A stretch of 64,000 bases of DNA. It comes from JBGTFE01 sp049799955. GTDB lineage: Bacteria > Acidobacteriota > Blastocatellia > Pyrinomonadales > Pyrinomonadaceae. Each line of letters opens with the position of its first letter. Within the stretch, counting starts at the first letter, position 1. Made by a program: the position numbers and the translations under genes. Below, piece by piece: positions 31,270 to 40,763 of this stretch. The stretch covers positions 1-64,000 of the forward strand of contig JBARIW010000018.1 in assembly GCA_049799955.1 (NCBI GenBank), read 5' to 3'. The notes below the pieces were generated by a model, which saw nothing but the letters and a program-made list of their open reading frames with translations, did no database searches and was not told the origin of the DNA.

Positions 31270-31857
31270 ATGAAAATTGAACCAGTTATTTTGGCAGGCG
31301 ATTTCGTGCGCCTTGAACCGTTGAAAATTGAACATTTCGACGCGCTTTGCGAAGTCGGTTTGGATGAAAGTTTATGGAAATTGACGGCGAATATCGTCAA
31401 AACGCGCGATGATTTGCGGCGTTATGTTGAAACGGCGTTGAGCGATTTTGAAAAGGGAATTTCTCTTCCTTTTGTTACGATGGACAAAGCGCAAAACAAA
31501 ATCGTCGGCTCGACGCGGTTCGGCAATATCGACGCAAACAATCGAAAGACGGAAATCGGCTGGACTTGGATAAATCCGGCGTGGCAGCGAACTTATATAA
31601 ATTCCGAGGCGAAGCTTTTGATGCTCACGCACGCTTTTGAAACGTGGAAATGCATTCGCGTCGAGCTGAAAACCGATGTTTTGAACGATAAATCGCGCAA
31701 CGCGATGCTCCGAATCGGCGCGAAAGAAGAGGGAACTTTGCGAAACCATATGATTACCGAATCAGGACGGTTTCGGGATTCTGTTTTTTTCAGTATTATT
31801 GAGTCGGAATGGCAGACGGTCAAGGAAAATCTCACTGCCAAATTGAGGAGTTATTAA
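31270..31857 (+). CDS. GNAT N-acetyltransferase, RimJ/RimL type
   Basis: 195 aa. It fits the Acetyltransf_3 group: VRLEPLKIEHFDAL at the N-terminus, an IVGSTRFG strand, TEIGWTWINPAWQRT, and a C-terminal NDKSRNAMLRIGAKEEG acetyl-CoA-binding region. Substrate unknown; homologues acetylate protein N-termini or antibiotics. Its TAA stop overlaps the ATG of the next gene by one base. Confidence 0.88.
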   Translation: MKIEPVILAGDFVRLEPLKIEHFDALCEVGLDESLWKLTANIVKTRDDLRRYVETALSDFEKGISLPFVTMDKAQNKIVGSTRFGNIDANNRKTEIGWTWINPAWQRTYINSEAKLLMLTHAFETWKCIRVELKTDVLNDKSRNAMLRIGAKEEGTLRNHMITESGRFRDSVFFSIIESEWQTVKENLTAKLRSY

Positions 31858-32426
31858 TGAAGAAATTTATTTTACTAACAGTTTTTATAAACTTTATAAT
31901 TTTTACCGCCTGTTCGAGCGAAACGAGCGGCACAAAGCCTGTAAATACGGCGAATTCAAATACGGCAAATGTTAACGCGGCGAACAACAGTGTTGCCGTC
32001 GTCGATACGGATAATGCCAATGTCCCGCCGGGCAATGCGGACTTTAATATTCAACAAGCTGTAAATCGCAAAATCGTTAACGCGCCCCCGAACTATAAAG
32101 AACCCGGCGCAGTCAAACCCGCCGCAGTGGCAGCGCCTTATAATTCGACCATGGTGTCAACAATGAGCAAACAAAACGAGTTTCTGGAAATTCGTGAATT
32201 TCAGGGCGACCCGCTTCTTTTGAGAGTCGAGCGGACGCAGCAGAACCAGAAAATCAAGCTGTTTCTGAAAAACGGAAAAGTCATCGAGATGCCGTATGAT
32301 AAAAACGCGCTGTTTCTGGTCGCTTCGCCAAATGAGCTTTTGTCGGCTGCCGGAGTTAAGCTTCCGACGGTTAAACCAGCCGAAGGCGAAGTGAAAAAAG
32401 TGCCGAACGACCAGAAAAAACAGTGA
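31857..32426 (+). CDS. Lipoprotein of unknown function
   Basis: 189 aa. A signal peptide with lipobox FTACSS (Cys19) is followed by an Asn/Thr/Ala-rich linker typical of surface-exposed acidobacterial lipoproteins and a compact C-terminal domain (about 105-170, FLEIREFQGDPLLLRVERTQ). Translationally coupled to the GNAT gene (TAATG, with GGAG upstream). Confidence 0.75.
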   Translation: MKKFILLTVFINFIIFTACSSETSGTKPVNTANSNTANVNAANNSVAVVDTDNANVPPGNADFNIQQAVNRKIVNAPPNYKEPGAVKPAAVAAPYNSTMVSTMSKQNEFLEIREFQGDPLLLRVERTQQNQKIKLFLKNGKVIEMPYDKNALFLVASPNELLSAAGVKLPTVKPAEGEVKKVPNDQKKQ

Positions 32427-32427
32427 A

Positions 32428-32502
32428 AAACGAATAGTAAATAGTGAATAGCTTATGAATTTCTTTCACTTTTCACTTTTCACTTTTCGCTTTTCACTAT
32501 TA
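32428..32502. repeat. Inverted repeat of TTCACTTTTCAC words
   Basis: Arms GAAAAACGAATAGTAAATAGTGAATAG-like and CACTTTTCACTTTTCACTTT around TTTCTTT; imperfect. Same word class as 17812-17890. Confidence 0.65.
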
Positions 32503-32515
32503 TAATCTTTGTGCT

Positions 32516-32803
32516 ATGGAAAAGTTCAGTATAATTTGTCCGTGTTGCGAAGCGACTTTGACGATTGACGCGCAGACGGGCGCGATTCTTTCGCACGAAG
32601 AAAAAAAGAAAATACTCGGGTCGTTCGAAGATTTGCGAAGCGGACTCGATAAACAAAAAGAGCTGCGCGAACAGCTTTTTGCGCAGGAAATGTCTTCGCA
32701 GAAAGACCGCGAACGGCTTTTGGAAGAAAAATTCAAAGAAGCGATGAAGCGCGCCGGAGACGAAAAAGACGTGCCGTTTAAGAATCCGCTCGACTTGGAT
32801 TAA
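32516..32803 (+). CDS. Small zinc-ribbon/coiled-coil protein
   Basis: 95 aa. CPCC near the N-terminus starts a half zinc ribbon, followed by a charged coiled-coil helix (about 30-80: HEEKKKILGSFEDLRSGLDK) and an acidic tail. Unknown function. Confidence 0.7.
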   Translation: MEKFSIICPCCEATLTIDAQTGAILSHEEKKKILGSFEDLRSGLDKQKELREQLFAQEMSSQKDRERLLEEKFKEAMKRAGDEKDVPFKNPLDLD

Positions 32804-32888
<85 letters not shown>

Positions 32889-32913
32889 AACGATTTTTGC
32901 TACTATTTAGCTA

Positions 32914-34125
32914 ATGAACACCATCTCTTACTATTGTCAGAAATGTCGCGCGGCAAACGAGCCGGGAAGCTCAATTTGCCGCGAGTGCGGAACGCGTCTG
33001 ATGATTGTCGTGTTTCCGCCTTCGATTCGACACGAAGAAGGCATCGTTCCGTCGTATTACGAAGACCATCTGCTCGAAAGAGTTTCTCTGCTTGAGCTGC
33101 GGCTCGGGCAAGTTACCGAACAGCTCAAACTGGCGTATGAATTTATCAGCCGCGAAGCCAAATCTTTTCAAAAAGACCACGCGCTTTTGCAGTCTTTTTT
33201 TGAAACGCTCGAAAAAATTAATCCCGATTTATCGAATTTACTGAGCCAGAATACGCTGGAAATCTGGGACGAAAAAAAGGAAAAGCGGCAGGCTGAAGAC
33301 AAACAGGGAAGACTGCTCAAAGAAATTCTCGCCAATCACGACAGCAAACAGGCAGAGCTTTTCACGCATTTGATAAAGGAAAGTATCAAGCTTCTCGGTC
33401 AAAACGAGGAAAAACAGGCGTTTATGACGCTCGAACGCGCCCTGCTTTTGTCGCCGCAAAACGTGCCGCTGCTCATTTTTATTGCCGAAAATCTTTTTCG
33501 AACGGATAAATTCGCGTCAGCCGTCGAAAATCTGGAAAAGGCGTATAAATTCGCGCCGCAGAACAATAAAGTTTTACTTCTTCTCGGCGCGATTTCAGCC
33601 GACAAACCCGATGCCGAAACCGCTCGCAGGCTTCTGAGCATTCTGGCAAACAAAAAGGAAACGGCGCTTTGCGTAAATTACGTTTGGGGAATGCTCGCGG
33701 CTTTTGAGGAAAACTGGACTGAAAGTCTCGCGGCGTTTAAGGAAGCCTTGAGCGTCGAAGAAAATGCCGAGATTTTATATCTGGCAGGCTGCATTTATTT
33801 TCAGCTTCAGCAATACGAAAACGCTTTGCAGAATTTGCAGAAAGCCGTGTCGATTGACATCAAATTTGCCGACGCGTGGTTTATGCAAAGCCTCGTCCAC
33901 GAAAACCTGGACAATCAGGAAAGCGCCGAAAACACGCGCGCGGCGGCGCTCGAAGCGAAGGAAGCCGGAGCGCAGTGTCTGGAATATCTGAAAGGAAAAA
34001 AACAGCCCGATTTTGAAAGCGCGCTGCCTTTTCTGCATTTCAAAAAATCGAAAAAGCTTTTGACCGGCGGCTCTCTGCGCCTGACGAATTTTTTCCGCGA
34101 ACAGGTTTTTAAGGCAGTCAGATAG
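32914..34125 (+). CDS. Zinc-ribbon TPR protein
   Basis: 403 aa. A zinc ribbon (C8, C11, C20, C23) at the N-terminus, a coiled segment (45-120), then TPR-like helical hairpins (about 150-330, for example ILYLAGCIYFQLQQYENALQ and AWFMQSLVHENLDNQESAEN). Probably a cytosolic scaffold. A hypothetical protein type common in Acidobacteriota. Confidence 0.8.
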   Translation: MNTISYYCQKCRAANEPGSSICRECGTRLMIVVFPPSIRHEEGIVPSYYEDHLLERVSLLELRLGQVTEQLKLAYEFISREAKSFQKDHALLQSFFETLEKINPDLSNLLSQNTLEIWDEKKEKRQAEDKQGRLLKEILANHDSKQAELFTHLIKESIKLLGQNEEKQAFMTLERALLLSPQNVPLLIFIAENLFRTDKFASAVENLEKAYKFAPQNNKVLLLLGAISADKPDAETARRLLSILANKKETALCVNYVWGMLAAFEENWTESLAAFKEALSVEENAEILYLAGCIYFQLQQYENALQNLQKAVSIDIKFADAWFMQSLVHENLDNQESAENTRAAALEAKEAGAQCLEYLKGKKQPDFESALPFLHFKKSKKLLTGGSLRLTNFFREQVFKAVR

Positions 34126-34132
34126 AACAAAG

Positions 34133-34651
34133 ATGAAACGAATATTACTGTTATCCTTTCTTTTAATCATCACACTTTCAAATGTTCAAGCCCAATCAGT
34201 CGAGTTACCGGATAGCTGCAAAAAACTCCTCGATAAAAATTATCAAGGCTGGAAACCCGCCCCGATTCAGAAGGATATAACCGATTATTTCCGGGGAAAA
34301 AATCTTTCGAATCAACTAAATCTGGTAAAAGGCGACTGGAACGGCGACGGGAAAATGGATTACGCCGCGCTTATCAAACACGGGAAATCGAAGAACGAAG
34401 CAGGCGAAATTATCGGCGACAGGCGTTTGACTATTGCTTTCGTCAGCCGTAGAAAAGGTTACAGGCATTTCAGCTTTGACGGCGGCGATTACATTGTCTT
34501 GATGAAAAAAGGCTCGGAAGATTACGATTACAATACCGATAAGAAGTTTCGCTACCGGACCGACGCGATTTTTGACGGAATCTGGGAAAAAGCGGGCGTT
34601 TCTTACGTTTGGAAAAACGGGAAATTTATTGAGATTATAACAAGCGATTAA
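34133..34651 (+). CDS. Secreted protein of unknown function
   Basis: 172 aa with a cleavable signal peptide (about 1-22, ending VQAQS). The mature part contains GDWNGDGKMDYAALI, a short D-x-N-x-D-G-x-x-D calcium-loop-like motif as in VCBS/FG-GAP domains. Seven bases after the TPR gene and one base before pyrF, so in an operon with both. Confidence 0.75.
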   Translation: MKRILLLSFLLIITLSNVQAQSVELPDSCKKLLDKNYQGWKPAPIQKDITDYFRGKNLSNQLNLVKGDWNGDGKMDYAALIKHGKSKNEAGEIIGDRRLTIAFVSRRKGYRHFSFDGGDYIVLMKKGSEDYDYNTDKKFRYRTDAIFDGIWEKAGVSYVWKNGKFIEIITSD

Positions 34652-34652
34652 G

Positions 34653-35405
34653 ATGACGGAAGTTTCAAAAGCAAAATCTCGAATGACGGAAACGAAAGAA
34701 AAAATAATCGTCGCGCTCGACGTTGAAACCGCCGGAAAAGCGCGTGAAATTATCGGCGAGCTGCGCAATGAAGTCGGCGCTTTCAAAATCGGTTTGCAAC
34801 TGTTTACTTCGGCAGGCGCATCTTTCGTAAGAGAAACGGTCGCGGACGGCGTAAAACTTTTTCTCGACGTGAAGTTTCACGACATTCCGAACACGGTCGC
34901 CAAAGCTTCGATTGAAGTCGCAAGGCTCGGTGTCTGGATGTTTAATATTCACGCGCTCGGCGGAAGCGAGATGATGCGTCGAACAACTGAAAACGTGCGC
35001 GAGGTTTGCGAGAGGGAAAAGCTGGCAAAACCGAAAATTATCGGCGTTACGGTTTTGACGAGCGCAAATCGGGAAACTTTGCGCGAAGTCGGAATTTCGG
35101 AAGAAACCGAACGCCAAGTTTTGAATTTAGCGCAACTTACGGCAAAATGTGATTTGGACGGTGTTGTTGCTTCGCCGCTCGAAGCGCGGGCAATTCGAGA
35201 AAACATCGGAAGAAAAGATTTTTTAATCGTTACGCCCGGAATTCGTCCTTTTTTTGCAACGAATGACGACCAGAAGCGTGTAATGACACCAAATGACGCC
35301 GTCAAAGCCGGTTCGGATTATATTGTAATCGGGCGCGCAATTACGCAAGCCGAAGATAAAATCGCGGCTGTGCGAAAAATTTTAGAAGAGATTGAAACGG
35401 CGTAA
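34653..35405 (+). CDS. pyrF: Orotidine 5'-phosphate decarboxylase
   Basis: 250 aa. It decarboxylates OMP to UMP, the final step of UMP synthesis, in the cytosol. The catalytic D-x-K-x-x-D cluster is DVKFHDIPNTV (about 72-82); IIVALDV at the N-terminus and VTPGIRP near the C-terminus are further signatures. A second ATG at 34683 would give a start closer to other family members. The stop is followed after 7 bp by the DUF3108 gene. Confidence 0.95.
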   Translation: MTEVSKAKSRMTETKEKIIVALDVETAGKAREIIGELRNEVGAFKIGLQLFTSAGASFVRETVADGVKLFLDVKFHDIPNTVAKASIEVARLGVWMFNIHALGGSEMMRRTTENVREVCEREKLAKPKIIGVTVLTSANRETLREVGISEETERQVLNLAQLTAKCDLDGVVASPLEARAIRENIGRKDFLIVTPGIRPFFATNDDQKRVMTPNDAVKAGSDYIVIGRAITQAEDKIAAVRKILEEIETA

Positions 35406-35412
35406 ACTGTTG

Positions 35413-36972
35413 ATGAACAAAATATTACTTCAAACACCGAACCTCAAAGATAAATTTGTGTTTTTCCGAACTCATCTGCCGCTCGTTTGTCTTTTAATCC
35501 TTTTATTTTCAGCCGTTTTTACATTCGATAAAGTTTCGGCGCAGAATTCGACCGTTGCCCGAACTGTGCCGGTAACACCTTTTCACATCGGCGAGCGCAT
35601 AACTTATAACATTTCGTTCAATAAATTTAAAAATGCCGCATATGCCGAAATATACGTGGTTTCGCGCGGAAAACTGGGCGAAAAAGACGCCGTCGAGCTT
35701 CAGTCGAAAATAAAAACGTTAGAATTTTTCAGCTCGGCTTTTTATCTTTTTGACGAAGCGCGCACGACTTACGCTTCGAGCGAAACCGGTTTGCCGCTTT
35801 ATATTCGCAAAACTTCCAATGCGAGCGTTTTGCCGAAAGAAACCATCAACAATTATCTAATCGTTCCGACGACGAGCTATGACTGGCTGACATTGATTTA
35901 CCAGGCGAGAAACGCCGGCGGAGTCGGCACATTCCCGATGCAGGAAGACGAAAAAATCTACAGCGTCAGCTTGATTTCGGCGGCGCTTGAGCGGGTAAAA
36001 ACCGAAGCCGGAGAGTTTGATACAAACGTTTCTACGGTTCAAAGCCAGTTTTTTACAGATAAAGGCATCACGGATTTTCGAATCAATTTCAGCTCCGACG
36101 ATGCCCGGATTCCGGTTCTGATTCGATTTAAAACTGCAAAAGGCGAGTTTCGCGCTGAAATTGCCGGAATTCAACAGCTCGAACCTGATGTTTCGCCCGA
36201 CGCTTCGCCGACGCCCGTTCAGACTCCGCGACCGCAGGCGACGCCGAAACCGGTTGCGACGCCGACGCCGTATATCGACAATCAGCCGCTTGCCGCCGAT
36301 ATGCCGTTCAAATTGGGCGAGACGCTCGAATACCAGATTTCGACGAACGGGCAGATGCTCGGAATAATTTCGCTTCAAGCCAAAGAGCGCAAAATGTTCG
36401 CGGGCACGGATAGTTTGCTTTTAACCGCGATAGTTACGGAAACGCAGCCGGGACAGCAGATTCTGCATCTGAACGACAGCATCACGGCGCAGGTCAATCC
36501 CGAAACGCTCGCGCCGCAGCAGATTTCACTCAAATTCAGCGGTTTGTTTGCTTCATACAATCAGGTTGTGCAGTTTGACCAGAAATCGGGATTCGCGATG
36601 TCTAACGGAACAAAACAGGTGGAAATTCCGGTCGGGACGCACAGCATTTTATCGCTTGCATACGCGATTCGCGCGTTTAATCTAAAGCCGAGCAAAGACC
36701 CGAATAATCCGGTTAATGACACGCGCGTCGCCGTTTTTCTCGGCTCAGACGCGAATATTTTTATTCTCAGACCTTCAAATGCCGATATTATCAACCTGAA
36801 AGGCGAAAAAATCGCCGCGCAGCTTATTTCCGTAACGACCGGAAATCCGCAGATTGACGCTTTGAATCTGCGCCTCTGGCTCGGAACGGATGACAAACGC
36901 CTGCCACTGCGTTTCACGCTCGGCGGTTATCAAGCCGACCTTATCTCCGAGAAATCAGTTCTGCCGAAATAA
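35413..36972 (+). CDS. Two-domain DUF3108 envelope protein
   Basis: 519 aa from the ATG at 35413. A hydrophobic signal segment (about 18-40) is followed by two similar beta-rich domains, each beginning with a FxxGExxxYxIS motif (FHIGERITYNISFNKFK and FKLGETLEYQISTNGQM), joined by a Pro/Thr linker (about 265-285). DUF3108 domains resemble LolA-like periplasmic folds and may bind lipids or polysaccharide; function not established. Confidence 0.85.
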   Translation: MNKILLQTPNLKDKFVFFRTHLPLVCLLILLFSAVFTFDKVSAQNSTVARTVPVTPFHIGERITYNISFNKFKNAAYAEIYVVSRGKLGEKDAVELQSKIKTLEFFSSAFYLFDEARTTYASSETGLPLYIRKTSNASVLPKETINNYLIVPTTSYDWLTLIYQARNAGGVGTFPMQEDEKIYSVSLISAALERVKTEAGEFDTNVSTVQSQFFTDKGITDFRINFSSDDARIPVLIRFKTAKGEFRAEIAGIQQLEPDVSPDASPTPVQTPRPQATPKPVATPTPYIDNQPLAADMPFKLGETLEYQISTNGQMLGIISLQAKERKMFAGTDSLLLTAIVTETQPGQQILHLNDSITAQVNPETLAPQQISLKFSGLFASYNQVVQFDQKSGFAMSNGTKQVEIPVGTHSILSLAYAIRAFNLKPSKDPNNPVNDTRVAVFLGSDANIFILRPSNADIINLKGEKIAAQLISVTTGNPQIDALNLRLWLGTDDKRLPLRFTLGGYQADLISEKSVLPK

Positions 36973-36999
36973 TTTATTTCACTATCGATGACACAGAGG

Positions 37000-37095
37000 A
37001 AAAATTAACAGGGATGAAGGAGATGAAAGGGATAAAAAATTATTTATCCCTGTTTGTCCCTTTCATCCTCGGTTAACTTTTCTTAAAAAACTCTA
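37000..37095. repeat. Inverted repeat around GGGATAAA words
   Basis: Left arm with AACAGGGATGAAGGAGATGAAAGGGATAA in part, right arm TTATCCCTGTTTGTCCCTTTCATCC in part, and flanking AAAATTAAC/GTTAACTTTT. It lies upstream of the feo operon and may end the preceding transcript. Confidence 0.6.
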
Positions 37096-37146
37096 TGTTC
37101 TCCGTGTCTCTTTAGTGAATTTTCCGATAATTCGCTAAAATCATCT

Positions 37147-37171
37147 ATTGAAATTGAAATTTGATTTCAAT
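37147..37171. promoter_or_regulatory. Candidate operator upstream of feoAB
   Basis: A dyad ATTGAAAT-N9-ATTTCAAT lies 56 bp before feoA, with a possible -10 box TACAAT just downstream. The position and AT-rich dyad fit an iron-responsive Fur- or DtxR-type site, but it does not match the E. coli Fur consensus closely. Confidence 0.4.
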
Positions 37172-37226
37172 TAGCTTACAATTTACTAGCCTGTGAATTG
37201 AAAAATAACGGCAAAGGGAAAAATTT

Positions 37227-37448
37227 ATGACCTTAACAAATCTTCCAATCGGCGCGAAAGCAAAAGTTGTTTCGGTAAAAGGGAACAACGCCGTCACGAA
37301 ACGCCTGATGGAAATGGGCGTCGTTCCCGGCGTGTCGGTTCGTGTAATTAAATCCGCGCCGTTCGGCGATCCTTTGGAAGTTCGCGTGCGCGGCTATCAT
37401 CTGGCGATGCGAAAATCCGAAGCCGACGCGATAGAAGTCAGCGAATGA
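37227..37448 (+). CDS. feoA: Ferrous iron transport protein A
   Basis: 73 aa, SH3-like FeoA domain: LTNLPIGAKAKVVSV, LMEMGVVPGVSVRVI, and GYHLAMRKSEADAI. FeoA is a small cytosolic partner of FeoB in Fe(II) uptake. Its stop overlaps the feoB start by 4 bp (ATGA). Confidence 0.95.
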   Translation: MTLTNLPIGAKAKVVSVKGNNAVTKRLMEMGVVPGVSVRVIKSAPFGDPLEVRVRGYHLAMRKSEADAIEVSE

Positions 37449-39553
37449 AAACAGAAGTTCAAAGCTCAAAGCTCAAAGCTCAAAGTCAAACGTCGGCTGA
37501 AGCTCCGACCAAAGACCAGAGACCAAAGACCAAAGACCAATTTCTCATTGCTCTCGCCGGAAATCCGAATGCCGGTAAAACCACGCTTTTTAATGCTCTT
37601 ACCGGACTCAGGCAGAAAGTCGCCAATTACCCGGGCGTTACGGTTGAGCGAAAAGAAGGAACGTGGAAACTGGAAAATCACGCGGCGCGTCTGATAGATT
37701 TGCCCGGGCTTTACAGTCTCGACGTAACGTCTCTCGACGAGCAAATCGCCCGCGACGTTTTGACCGGAAAAATTCGTGATTTGGCAAAGCCCGATGTCGT
37801 TATCGCCGTTGTTGACGCGACCAATCTCGAACGAAATCTCTATCTCGTAACACAACTTCTCGAATATCACATTCCGGTCGTTATCGCCCTGACGATGGTT
37901 GATACGGCGGAGAAGCAAAGTCTCGAAATCGACACGAATAAACTCTCCAGACTCCTGCAAATTCCGGTTGTCCGTGTAAAAGCGACGCAAAAAGAAGGCA
38001 TCGCGGAGCTTGCCGAAGCCGCGCTGAAAGCGGCGCTGAAACACGAAATCCCAAAGCTCTCATGGCTTAGCGATTTTCCCGAACCGGTCGATGAAGAAGA
38101 CATTCACCTGAGCCTGACGGACGACGCGGCGGTCAATAAAAAAATCTTCGCCAGATATAATTTTATCTCGGACGTTTACCAGGATTCGGTCAAGCCGAAA
38201 AACACGGTCGAAAGAAGCGTTTCGGAAAAAATCGACCGCATTCTGACGCATAAATTTTTCGGGCTGGTTATTTTAATCGCCATTCTTCTGCTTGTTTTCC
38301 AGACGATTTTTTCGTGGGCGAGCCTACCGATGGATTTGCTGGAAAAAGGCTTCGGCGCGCTCGGTGATTTTGCTCACGCGGCAATGCCCGAAGGAATTTT
38401 GACCGATTTAATCGTTGACGGAATCATCGCCGGAGTCGGCGGCGTACTGGTTTTTCTGCCGCAGATTTTGCTTTTATTTTTGTTTATCTCGCTGCTCGAA
38501 GACACGGGTTATATGTCGCGCGCCGCGTTTTTGCTCGATAAGCTGATGAGCCGCGTCGGGCTTCACGGCAAAGCTTTTCTGCCTTTGATGAGCAGTTTTG
38601 CCTGCGCGATTCCGGGCATTATGGCGACGCGTACGATTGAAAACCCGAAAGACAGGCTGGCGACGATTCTGGTCGCTCCTTTTATGAGCTGTTCGGCTCG
38701 CCTGCCGGTTTACACGCTGATGATTGCGACGTTTTTTTCGGGGCAGACTGTTTTCGGGTTTATCTCGCTCGGCGCGGTTTTGATTCTGGCGATGTACGCG
38801 CTCGGCATTATCGTCGCGATTATTATCGCGTTTATTTTGAAAAGAACTTTGCTCAAATCGCCGCCGCCGCCTTTTGTAATGGAGCTCCCGCCGTATCGCC
38901 TGCCGAATTTTCGCGCCGTTTTCCAGAATATGTTCAACAACGGCTGGATGTTCGTCAAACGCGCCGGAACGGTCATTCTGGCGATTTCGATTATTCTCTG
39001 GTCGCTGACGTATTTTCCGCGAAATGCGGAGACTGAAAACGCGAATTCTCCGGTCGTTCAGGCTTCTGACGATTGCGGCTGTTCGCTGGAAGACGGGAAA
39101 AAAATAGAGGAAGAAAAGCAAAGTCTGGCATTGCAGAACAGCTATGCCGGACAGCTCGGGCGCATAATCGAGCCGGTCATACAGCCGCTCGGATTTGACT
39201 GGAAAATCGGCATCGCGCTGATTGCGTCGTTTGCGGCAAGAGAAGTTCTGGTTTCGACTTTAAGCATTATTTATAACGTCGGAAAAGATGCGGACGCCGA
39301 AAATGAAACGCTGATTCAAGCCGTCAAAGACGCAAAAAAGCCGGACGGCACGCCTGCATGGACGCCGCTTACGGCTCTGACTTTAATGGTTTTCTTCGTG
39401 CTTGCAATGCAGTGTATGTCCACAATCGCGATTGTGCGCCGCGAAACAAATTCGTGGACGTGGACGCTGTTTATGGTCGGATATATGACGGCTCTGGCAT
39501 ATTTTGCGGCATTCCTGACATTTCAGGGCGGGCGTTTGATGGGATTCGGTTAA
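37445..39553 (+). CDS. feoB: Ferrous iron transport GTPase-permease
   Basis: 702 aa. The N-terminal G domain has G1 GNPNAGKTT (about 39-47), G3 DLPGLYS and a TMVD-type G4; a GDI-like helical region follows. The membrane part (about 270-700) contains the two Gate motifs with conserved Cys (MSSFACAIPGIMATR and FMSCSARLPVY). It imports Fe(II) through the inner membrane. The N-terminal 30 residues are an unusual Gln/Ser/Lys-rich extension encoded by near-repeats of CAAAGCT, so the true start might be at the second half of this tract. Confidence 0.96.
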   Translation: MKTEVQSSKLKAQSQTSAEAPTKDQRPKTKDQFLIALAGNPNAGKTTLFNALTGLRQKVANYPGVTVERKEGTWKLENHAARLIDLPGLYSLDVTSLDEQIARDVLTGKIRDLAKPDVVIAVVDATNLERNLYLVTQLLEYHIPVVIALTMVDTAEKQSLEIDTNKLSRLLQIPVVRVKATQKEGIAELAEAALKAALKHEIPKLSWLSDFPEPVDEEDIHLSLTDDAAVNKKIFARYNFISDVYQDSVKPKNTVERSVSEKIDRILTHKFFGLVILIAILLLVFQTIFSWASLPMDLLEKGFGALGDFAHAAMPEGILTDLIVDGIIAGVGGVLVFLPQILLLFLFISLLEDTGYMSRAAFLLDKLMSRVGLHGKAFLPLMSSFACAIPGIMATRTIENPKDRLATILVAPFMSCSARLPVYTLMIATFFSGQTVFGFISLGAVLILAMYALGIIVAIIIAFILKRTLLKSPPPPFVMELPPYRLPNFRAVFQNMFNNGWMFVKRAGTVILAISIILWSLTYFPRNAETENANSPVVQASDDCGCSLEDGKKIEEEKQSLALQNSYAGQLGRIIEPVIQPLGFDWKIGIALIASFAAREVLVSTLSIIYNVGKDADAENETLIQAVKDAKKPDGTPAWTPLTALTLMVFFVLAMQCMSTIAIVRRETNSWTWTLFMVGYMTALAYFAAFLTFQGGRLMGFG

Positions 39554-39603
39554 AAAGTGAGAAGTGAGAAGTAAAATCGATTCTAAGTTCTTACATCTCG
39601 TTT
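39553..39603. repeat. Short inverted repeat of GTGAGAAGT words
   Basis: Left arm AAGTGAGAAGTGAGAAGT, right arm ACTTCT-like TTCTTACATCTC; imperfect. It lies between feoB and its small partner gene. Confidence 0.5.
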
Positions 39604-39616
39604 CCCGGTTAAAAAA

Positions 39617-39769
39617 ATGAACTGGCAAATCATCATTGTTGCGATAATTATTGGCGTCGCTCTGCTTTATGTCGGCAGAAATTTCTGGCGGAAGGCGAAA
39701 TCGTTTTCACCGAAAAGCGGCTGCGGCTCGGATTGCGGTTGTGATGCAAAGGGAAAGACGGTTAAATAA
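39617..39769 (+). CDS. FeoB-associated small Cys-rich membrane protein
   Basis: 50 aa. One TM helix (WQIIIVAIIIGVALLYVG) followed by a basic stretch and a C-terminal Cys cluster CGSDCGCD. This matches the short FeoB-associated Cys-rich proteins that replace FeoC in many phyla. Found by direct reading; too short for most gene callers. Confidence 0.88.
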   Translation: MNWQIIIVAIIIGVALLYVGRNFWRKAKSFSPKSGCGSDCGCDAKGKTVK

Positions 39770-39795
39770 TTTTCGCTCCGAAGATTAAAAAGAAT

Positions 39796-40251
39796 CTATT
39801 TTTTATTATCAGGTTTTTCTGACTGTGCTTTCAACATATTTTGTGCCCAGTTGGTGTTTTCTTTGGCGAGCAAAGATTCTACCGTTTGGACGAAAAGATT
39901 AAAGCGATTGTCGCCGTTGTAAGGCTCTACCTGCGTCTCAAAAAGATATTTTTCTCGTTTCAGGCTTTCCGCCGTTTTCCGGTATTCAATCCAGTTTTCC
40001 TGAAAACGCCGCAGGCTCAGAACGCCCGCGAGAATTGTTACAATCATACCGAGAGTGCCGACGATAATTGTGCCTGTGTACTTAAAATTATCGACGCTGA
40101 GCGTCAAACCGCTTAAAAATGGAATTAATGCGGCGGCAACAATTTCCGCGATGCGCAGATAGTGGTAGCGATTTTTACTCTGGACGCTTTTGGCTTCGTA
40201 CCATTCAAACTGCTCCTGCACTCTGGCTGTCATATATTCTTCAGAAGTCAT
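39796..40251 (-). CDS. DUF4231/SLATT-like membrane protein
   Basis: 151 aa. Soluble N-terminal helix (QEQFEWYEAKSVQSKNRYHY), two adjacent TM helices (about 36-52 and 58-80), then a C-terminal helical tail (FQENWIEYRKTAESLKREKY). This layout is DUF4231, related to SLATT domains that can form membrane pores in nucleotide-signalling conflict systems. No partner sensor gene is adjacent, so a housekeeping role is equally possible. Confidence 0.8.
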   Translation of the reverse strand: MTSEEYMTARVQEQFEWYEAKSVQSKNRYHYLRIAEIVAAALIPFLSGLTLSVDNFKYTGTIIVGTLGMIVTILAGVLSLRRFQENWIEYRKTAESLKREKYLFETQVEPYNGDNRFNLFVQTVESLLAKENTNWAQNMLKAQSEKPDNKK

Positions 40252-40345
40252 ATTAATTTAATCAGTAAAAAGTGTGCCTCATTTTTACTCTCTTTCTCAA
40301 AGCAAGTCAAGAAAATAGAGACAAATGTGAAAAGAAACTTTAATT

Positions 40346-40720
40346 TTATAAATCGGTAAAACGGGCTCGCGACTTTTGAAATACAAAAAAATAAATCAAC
40401 AGATTAAATGCGATAAGCACGACGCCGAGTAAAATCTGCCTCTGTGCGGTCATTTGCCAATACACGAGCGCCGAGACGTAATGCTCGATAAATCCGCCTT
40501 CGTAGCCGTCTTCGCCGCCGAGCTGACGGAGATAATTTTCGAGTGTAGTGAGCGGACAGGTTAAACGGAAAAATTCGATTAAAATTCCCCAAACGAGCGC
40601 GGGCAGATGAAGCCATAAAACAAACCGTCGATACAAAACCAGCAAGCCGCCGAAGATTACGAAAACTATAAAGCCGAAATGCGCCGTTAATATTAAATCA
40701 GCCAGAATGCGGTAAATCAT
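40346..40720 (-). CDS. DUF2784 membrane protein
   Basis: 124 aa, four hydrophobic segments. LILTAHFGFIVFVIFGG at the N-terminus, the C-x-L-T-x-x-E-N motif (CPLTTLENYLR) and GGFIEHYV are DUF2784 signatures. Inner-membrane protein of unknown function. Confidence 0.88.
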   Translation of the reverse strand: MIYRILADLILTAHFGFIVFVIFGGLLVLYRRFVLWLHLPALVWGILIEFFRLTCPLTTLENYLRQLGGEDGYEGGFIEHYVSALVYWQMTAQRQILLGVVLIAFNLLIYFFVFQKSRARFTDL

Positions 40721-40763
40721 AAAATAACGAAACGTGAAAAAGCGATAAGTCTTTGCTTCCTTA

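Noticed and set aside
39796..40251. SLATT effector of a CBASS-like defence system
   Set aside because: No nucleotidyltransferase or sensor gene is adjacent; the DUF4231 protein sits between feo and lipid A genes.
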